Origin: a bacterium
Lineage (GTDB): Bacteria; Bdellovibrionota; Bacteriovoracia; Bacteriovoracales; Bacteriovoracaceae
Length of the DNA stretch: 64,000 nt
Assembly: GCA_030425045.1 (NCBI GenBank)
Contig: JAUHVL010000009.1
Span: forward strand, 1 to 64,000
Direction: 5' to 3'
Of this stretch, positions 59,918 through 64,000 are shown piece after piece (position 1 is the stretch's first letter; each line of letters begins with the position of its first letter). The notes beneath the pieces were generated by a model, which ran no database searches, had not been told where the DNA came from, and saw nothing but the letters and a program-made list of their open reading frames with translations. The position numbers were made by a program, and so were the translations under genes.

Positions 59918-60703
59918 TTAGAGACCATGGATCTCTTGAAGTTGACCTTTGAAGGCCTTTTCTAATTGTTTATCTTCATACTTATTTATTGCTTGATCTG
60001 TTAAGTCTTTGGCCTCTTCTGAGTCTTTGGTATTAATCAAAAGCAAACTATGAGAAACAATGGGAAGAATATGGGCAGGATTGGCAGAATCTGTTTGCCC
60101 ACCAATATCGTCAACGACAGGACTTTCCCCTGTATCTTTTTGATCTTCTGATTTTGGAACTTCACTTTCAAATAAAAGCTTCTTTGCAAGTTCTTTAACC
60201 TCATCTGGATTATCGTAAATTTTCGCACCAAAAGTTAATAGTGATGCCCTTTCAAAATGATACTGATCATTTGGCATTTTAGATAAAGTCTCTTCAATCT
60301 TTTTAAAGTATTCTTGAGAATTACTCTTTCCCTTCTCTTGTAAAATCTGAGCAAAAGTTTTCATTTGATCTTCAGACAATTTTTCTGAAATAATGGCGTA
60401 CTTTAAATCTGTTGATACCTGATCACTTACAAAATAAGATAAGAGTTTCTTATCTTCATACTGAGCTTCTATACCTTTAAGTTCTCGATAAACTTCATGT
60501 TGCTGATGACTTGCAACGACTGAACTCTTTGCCTCTTTAGCAAGTTCTCTTTTCACAATAGGCTCATCAACTGTTTTTGATTTATAGGCGCTTAAATTTT
60601 TGTCAGCAGAATCATTTTCATGAGGAGATGGGTTTGTTTGAGATAAAAAATAACCAACACATGCTGAAACAATTAGGCTTGCAATCATTAATACAGTTTT
60701 CAT
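59918..60703 (-). CDS. membrane-anchored or lipid-anchored protein of unknown function
   Basis: I choose the ATG at 60703, which begins the hydrophobic segment MKTVLMIASLIVSACVGYFL; VSAC could be a lipobox, but a plain anchor is as likely. An ATG at 60730 lies upstream. The 261 aa product is helical with Glu/Lys-rich stretches and an Asp/Glu-rich linker. It is first of a two-gene operon. Confidence 0.6.
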   Translation of the reverse strand: MKTVLMIASLIVSACVGYFLSQTNPSPHENDSADKNLSAYKSKTVDEPIVKRELAKEAKSSVVASHQQHEVYRELKGIEAQYEDKKLLSYFVSDQVSTDLKYAIISEKLSEDQMKTFAQILQEKGKSNSQEYFKKIEETLSKMPNDQYHFERASLLTFGAKIYDNPDEVKELAKKLLFESEVPKSEDQKDTGESPVVDDIGGQTDSANPAHILPIVSHSLLLINTKDSEEAKDLTDQAINKYEDKQLEKAFKGQLQEIHGL

Positions 60704-60773
60704 AGATGGCTTATCGGAATAACCGCGCAAACCACTTAGCTATTTAATACTTTTTACTATAATTTTAGGTACT

Positions 60774-60856
60774 TATGGTCTCAGTTTTGTCGCTAGCTGG
60801 GTTTGGTCGTTCGAGGTTCATAAACCTTAGTAAGACCATACAAAATCTGAGATCAA
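60774..60856. other. structured intergenic segment upstream of tRNA-Cys
   Basis: TATGGTCT (60774-60781) pairs with AGACCATA (60833-60840), while TCTCAGTTTTGT and ACAAAATCTGAGA can form a competing helix, and AGGTTCATAAACCT makes a small inner hairpin. The two long pairings exclude each other or form a pseudoknot. No gene frame is visible. Confidence 0.3.
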
Positions 60857-60986
60857 ACACAGGTAAACTGAAACGCTCTCACTCCAAGGTCACTTACTTT
60901 TAAGTTAAAATAGTCACTTAACGCATAACAAATGGTCATTTCCATTGCCAGAACGATCATAAATTTGTAAAAATTGAACTTCTTGA

Positions 60987-61064
60987 GGAGACGTGCCAGA
61001 GCGGTCCAATGGAACGGTTTGCAAAACCGTAAAGCCGGCGGTTCAAATCCGCCCGTCTCCTCCA
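60987..61064 (+). tRNA. tRNA-Cys (GCA)
   Basis: The acceptor stem GGAGACG/CGTCTCC closes a full cloverleaf: D arm CCAGAGCGG, anticodon stem ACGGT-TTGCAAA-ACCGT with anticodon GCA, and T arm GGCGG-TTCAAAT-CCGCC. The discriminator base U73 is typical of tRNA-Cys and CCA is encoded. The anticodon reads UGC/UGU. Confidence 0.96.
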
Positions 61065-61348
61065 TTGCTCATTCTGAGACTATCATTTGCAATCATCATT
61101 TCACTTTTTTGTTCAAATAGTTCGGAGAAACCCTTGATATAGTTAGGATTTGTTAGTCTTTTCTGATTCCTCCAACTGGTTCTCGAAAGATTCGATTGTA
61201 ATCAATACATTTAAACCTTCTCTTTCGAATAACGAGAAAAACATTTTTGTTTCTAATTGGCGAATCTTTAATTGTTAGATTTACCCGATCATAAACTTTA
61301 GTACATTTAGGACTGTCATCGTTTCGCAGTGGAAGCTCTAAAAAAACC
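61065..61348. other. intergenic region between tRNA-Cys and the insertion sequence
   Basis: Bases 61157-61310 match the coding strand of the nearby ISL3 transposase and are listed as a remnant. The rest shows no gene. The boundary to the complete insertion sequence lies near 61349. Confidence 0.5.
61157..61310 (-). pseudogene. remnant of a second ISL3-family transposase
   Basis: Read on the minus strand this stretch translates to KCTKVYDRVNLTIKDSPIRN and on to VFLVIRKRRFKC...IFREPVG, matching residues 48-92 of the 61501 transposase almost exactly. One Cys of the zinc pair is lost (FKCIDYN vs FKCGSCN). Nothing of the catalytic part remains. It is a fragment of a related but different copy, truncated on both sides. 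Confidence 0.85.
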
Positions 61349-62783
61349 TAATCATAAAAAGTAGTTACAACGTTTTCTCAAGCTCAATTTTTAACCTTAT
61401 CGATACAAGTTGCTGATTAGTTAAGCCTAATTTTTTAATTTAAACGTAGATTACCAACAACGACTTAAATCGAAGCTTATTTTATGTTTTTAACATCGTC
61501 TTATCGGCAACAGTAAAGAAGTTTCAGTCGATAGTTTTTGAAGCTTCTAAACCCGTACGCACAACGTTGAATCAACTTTGCCTTGTGATTATATCCTTCG
61601 GTTCGCCCATTATTGAGTCCGCCTGTTGAGAAGTAATTTAAGATCTCTTCATGCCATGAGCGAAGTGTGTTTCTATAAGAAACAATTCTTTTGTTTTTTG
61701 ATTTACACATCTCATCCGTTAATTGAATGAGCATCTTTTTCGCCTTGTTATATCCTTTGATCCTATAAATTCGATAAAGTTTTTGTTGATACCAATACAA
61801 CTCTTCAAGTTCTGGTGCTAGTTTTAAAAATTTATCGAGAGCTGATCTTTGATGATATTGAAGTTTTTTTCTATAGGTTAAAAGTAATATCACAATTGGA
61901 TTTTTTCTCTTCTTCTCGATGCCTAGTTTTTCAATAACCTCCTTTCGCATTTGATGGATCAATGGATGCATTAACTTAACCACATGAAAATGATCGGCAA
62001 TGATTCTGGCGCTTGGAAAAAAGTCTTTAACAAAGGATCTAAATGTTGGAGATAGATCTGTGATGACATTCTTTACTTTTTCTCGACCTGGTATTTGTTT
62101 TATTCGATCACAATGAAGATCTCCAATTGCCTTTCCTAGCACGACTTCCTTCATTCGCTTATTAGTGTAATCAACAAAAACTGTGACAAATTCAACCTTC
62201 GCTCCACGTTGATTGCGAAGAAAAGAGTGTTCATCAAACCCTAGAGTCTTTGGCCAAGGGGATTTATATTTTCGTAATTCTAGTTCTGCTTGTTCATAGA
62301 AAGCTTTATAAACTAGCCAATCAGAGCACCTTAGCGTTGCTGAGACGCTACTTAAATTTGCAAAGTTACTAGCACACCATCTGATATGATCTCTAAATCT
62401 TTGAGTTGTTCTAAAACCTTTTCTAATTCCACCAACAGGTTCTCGAAAAACTTTATTACATGACCCACATTTAAATCTTCTTTTTCGAATGACGAGGAAA
62501 ACATTTTTATTTCTAATTGGTGAATCTTTAATCGTTAAATTTACTCGATCATAGACTTTAGTACATTTAGTTGCGCAATGAGGGCAGACCTCAAAGTCAG
62601 ATACTTTCTCACAATAAATAAAACGAATCTTCTTAACTGGATTGTGGATTTCTTTGACAAAACGCAGATCGGGTAACAGCAATTGTTGTGTTAGTCTTTT
62701 TTCAGACATAGTTTTTTCTCCTGTGAAAAGTTGTGTGGTAACAAAATTTTACTTGAGAAAATCTATGTCTCTTTTCTTGATTA
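61349..62783 (-). mobile_element. ISL3-family insertion sequence, about 1.4 kb
   Basis: The transposase gene is flanked by imperfect inverted repeats: TAATCA...TTTTCTCAAG at the left (61349-61382) and CTTGAGAAAA...TGATTA at the right (62752-62783), with AATTTT and ACC further in. A length of about 1435 bp is normal for ISL3. No target duplication was recognised, so boundaries are approximate. A fragment of another ISL3 transposase flanks the left end. Confidence 0.7.
61501..62709 (-). CDS. tnp: ISL3-family transposase
   Basis: The product is 402 aa, the usual family length, and AGGAG precedes the ATG. An N-terminal zinc-binding region (CPHCATKC, then CGSC) is followed by a HTH and the DDE core: Asp159 in GFDEHSF, Asp218 in ITDLSP and Glu371 in NGRTEGYNHKAK. 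The sequence is uninterrupted, so the element may be active. The last residues read LLYCCR. Confidence 0.93.
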   Translation of the reverse strand: MSEKRLTQQLLLPDLRFVKEIHNPVKKIRFIYCEKVSDFEVCPHCATKCTKVYDRVNLTIKDSPIRNKNVFLVIRKRRFKCGSCNKVFREPVGGIRKGFRTTQRFRDHIRWCASNFANLSSVSATLRCSDWLVYKAFYEQAELELRKYKSPWPKTLGFDEHSFLRNQRGAKVEFVTVFVDYTNKRMKEVVLGKAIGDLHCDRIKQIPGREKVKNVITDLSPTFRSFVKDFFPSARIIADHFHVVKLMHPLIHQMRKEVIEKLGIEKKRKNPIVILLLTYRKKLQYHQRSALDKFLKLAPELEELYWYQQKLYRIYRIKGYNKAKKMLIQLTDEMCKSKNKRIVSYRNTLRSWHEEILNYFSTGGLNNGRTEGYNHKAKLIQRCAYGFRSFKNYRLKLLYCCR

Positions 62784-63153
62784 AATTACTATTGATTCGA
62801 GGCTAACCACTGCGGACCGAGAAGAGCGGTCGCAAGAACACTGGCTCGCGCTCTCGTTTATGAGATCGAAGAGCTTTATATTCTTCAGTATTAATACTAT
62901 TTAAGGCATTTTGACCATGCTGCGGTCTAAACCTACTCAAGCTGTAAAGATCAATTCCTGCTTAAGCAGATAACTGTAGAATTGCTATGATAATTTAGAT
63001 TAGGGATTTTTATACCTAGGTCCAATCAAGTAGAGTTTAAAGTTCTTTAGTATTTACCACAATGTCTGTGACATTAATCGATTAAGTAAACCTTTGAGCT
63101 TGCGGGATGCTTAGATAAGTATAGGCTGACTGAAGATTCGTTTGATATGTATT
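62784..63153. other. intergenic region right of the insertion sequence
   Basis: On the minus strand an open frame of 52 codons (62803-62961) without start codon translates to GIDLYSLSRFRPQHGQNALN and on; it may be a gene fragment but has no match that I know. The remaining 190 bases show no gene, promoter or repeat. Confidence 0.35.
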
Positions 63154-63681
63154 TTATTGACGATAAATAGTGCATACCATTTCGCTAATAACAGTTTTGG
63201 GATTAGCATCTGTCCCAAAACATACGGTATCTTGAGACATATTCTCACCAACAGCTAGAAGGCAATATTCTGAAACATCATCATTTAATACTGTATAGGG
63301 CGAGTTAAATCCCTTTAGAGGAACAGCCTCTTCTTTTGTTTTGATTAAAGAGCCTACAATCTTGTTATTTCCTAAAAACGTCGTAATTTCTGGTAAGTCT
63401 GTCATTAAAGCGTTTTGACAAATATAATCAATTTGTTCTTGTACTGAAGGTGTAATTACTTTATTGGAATAGCTACTCAATCGTACTTTTAGCTTATGTC
63501 CAATTAAATTTGAAAATGGAGCAAGGTTAGACTCGTCAACAGTGTCGAAAACCGGAGTGAACTTAACTTCGTAAGAGTTCTTTAGTTTCCGTATATTATA
63601 CCCATACATGTCAGAAAAAGCAGCTTTAGCATAAGTATTTAATGATAAAATAGAGACTAGAGTTAATACAAAAGTTTTCAC
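63154..63681 (-). CDS. secreted protein of unknown function
   Basis: The product is 175 aa with signal peptide MKTFVLTLVSILSLNTYAKA. The mature part has four Cys (YICQN, EYCLL, TVCFG, MVCTI), mostly near the C-terminus. It stands alone between the IS flank and the antitoxin-like gene. No family recognised. Confidence 0.65.
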   Translation of the reverse strand: MKTFVLTLVSILSLNTYAKAAFSDMYGYNIRKLKNSYEVKFTPVFDTVDESNLAPFSNLIGHKLKVRLSSYSNKVITPSVQEQIDYICQNALMTDLPEITTFLGNNKIVGSLIKTKEEAVPLKGFNSPYTVLNDDVSEYCLLAVGENMSQDTVCFGTDANPKTVISEMVCTIYRQ

Positions 63682-63886
63682 TATTAATCCTTGATTATTT
63701 TTGATTGACTATACTATTGCGAATAATTGATTGCAACAAGTTATGAAATATTTTTAGGGCTTAATTCGATTATGTTTTGATGAATGTATCCGCTAATGAG
63801 TCATGTAAATGGTCGGGCCGACTGTCGCAATCCAACTATTCAAAATCATTTCGTTTTAAAAATGCTAGGTCACAAAAAGTCACGGC

Positions 63887-64000
63887 CTAAGAAGATTTCT
63901 TGTAAACAGACCAGAGCCGATCAACATCTTCTTTAAGAAGCTTCGTTAAAAAAGTCGTGTAGGGTATATTTTGGGCTTGAGCTAATTCTTTGATTTTTTC
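63887..64000 (-). CDS. BrnA/CopG-like antitoxin, C-terminal part
   Basis: The frame is open to the window edge; the 37 visible residues EKIKELAQAQNIPYTTFLTKLL then KEDVDRLW have the I..LA...gIPYqTL...L pattern of BrnA and CopG-type ribbon-helix-helix antitoxins. The N-terminus and any toxin gene (BrnT normally lies upstream in the operon) would be beyond 64000. Confidence 0.55.
   Translation of the reverse strand, partial: EKIKELAQAQNIPYTTFLTKLLKEDVDRLWSVYKKSS

Noticed and set aside
60853-61065. 70 aa minus-strand frame overlapping tRNA-Cys
   Set aside because: It is antisense to the tRNA, starts in the tRNA acceptor stem, has no ribosome site and is explained by the AT-rich flank.
61325-62814. 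CGCAGTGG/CCACTGCG as terminal inverted repeats of the insertion sequence
   Set aside because: The left copy aligns better with the transposase remnant (GCGCAATGAGG in the intact copy) and the flanks show no target duplication, so the match is probably chance.
1-64000. CRISPR array, rRNA operon, prophage or conjugative element
   Set aside because: No regularly spaced repeats, rRNA motifs, phage structural genes, integrase or transfer genes were seen in any frame.

Overview
This 64 kb window is low-GC, gene-dense DNA from a Gram-negative bacterium. About half of the recognisable genes start with a signal peptide or lipobox. Two genes encode TIGR02147 (DUF4423)-type regulators, a family I associate mainly with Fibrobacter and the predatory Bdellovibrionota. 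Together with the AT-rich base composition this suggests a Halobacteriovorax/Bacteriovorax-like organism. That placement is inference: no rRNA or universal marker is present.

Bases 1-31 kb are an accessory 'secretome' region. It holds the tail of an HD phosphohydrolase, two tandem Gly-rich secreted paralogs with a TIGR02147 regulator, two secreted alpha/beta-hydrolase-like proteins, a secreted HExxH protease, a damaged MotA/TolQ/ExbB gene next to a membrane-anchored VWA protein, and an operon (ferritin-like, PepSY-TM-like, secreted VWA, secreted unknown) behind a perfect FNR-type box. A hipBA module follows, with four operators at exact 27 bp intervals. Next come a run of small secreted proteins including a caspase-like one, a membrane-tethered HTH regulator whose outer domain resembles the neighbouring secreted protein, and a second TIGR02147 operon ending in a secreted HELGH protease. 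Two very large lipoproteins (852 and 986 aa) lie here.

Bases 31-57.6 kb look like a stress and ribosome-hibernation region. A leftward operon carries an HPF-like protein, a membrane-anchored Hsp20, and a Gld-type ABC system (ATPase, permease, GldG-like, DUF4340). A rightward operon carries HPF-like and OB-fold-like proteins, and a second copy of that pair lies at 56.8 kb. Further genes are Hsp20, MscS, two ATP-grasp plus M14 deacylase pairs (one RimK-like), a LysR regulator, a MarC protein and a sigma-54 activator. Four sigma-54 promoters lie at 45.03, 49.57, 50.36 and 50.52 kb. Dyads of the form GAAC-N5-GTTC sit upstream of them and probably bind the adjacent activator, so the window shows a local sigma-54 regulon covering HPF, RimK, M14, MarC and a secreted acidic protein.

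Bases 51-60.7 kb contain a frameshifted secreted gene, a Ser/Thr kinase - PP2C phosphatase pair, an MFS transporter, basic and acidic small secreted proteins, a C39-like secreted protease and two membrane-anchored proteins. From 60.9 kb there is tRNA-Cys(GCA), then an ISL3-family insertion sequence beside a remnant of a second ISL3 transposase, one secreted protein, and the C-terminus of a BrnA/CopG-like antitoxin at the right edge. No CRISPR array or rRNA was seen.
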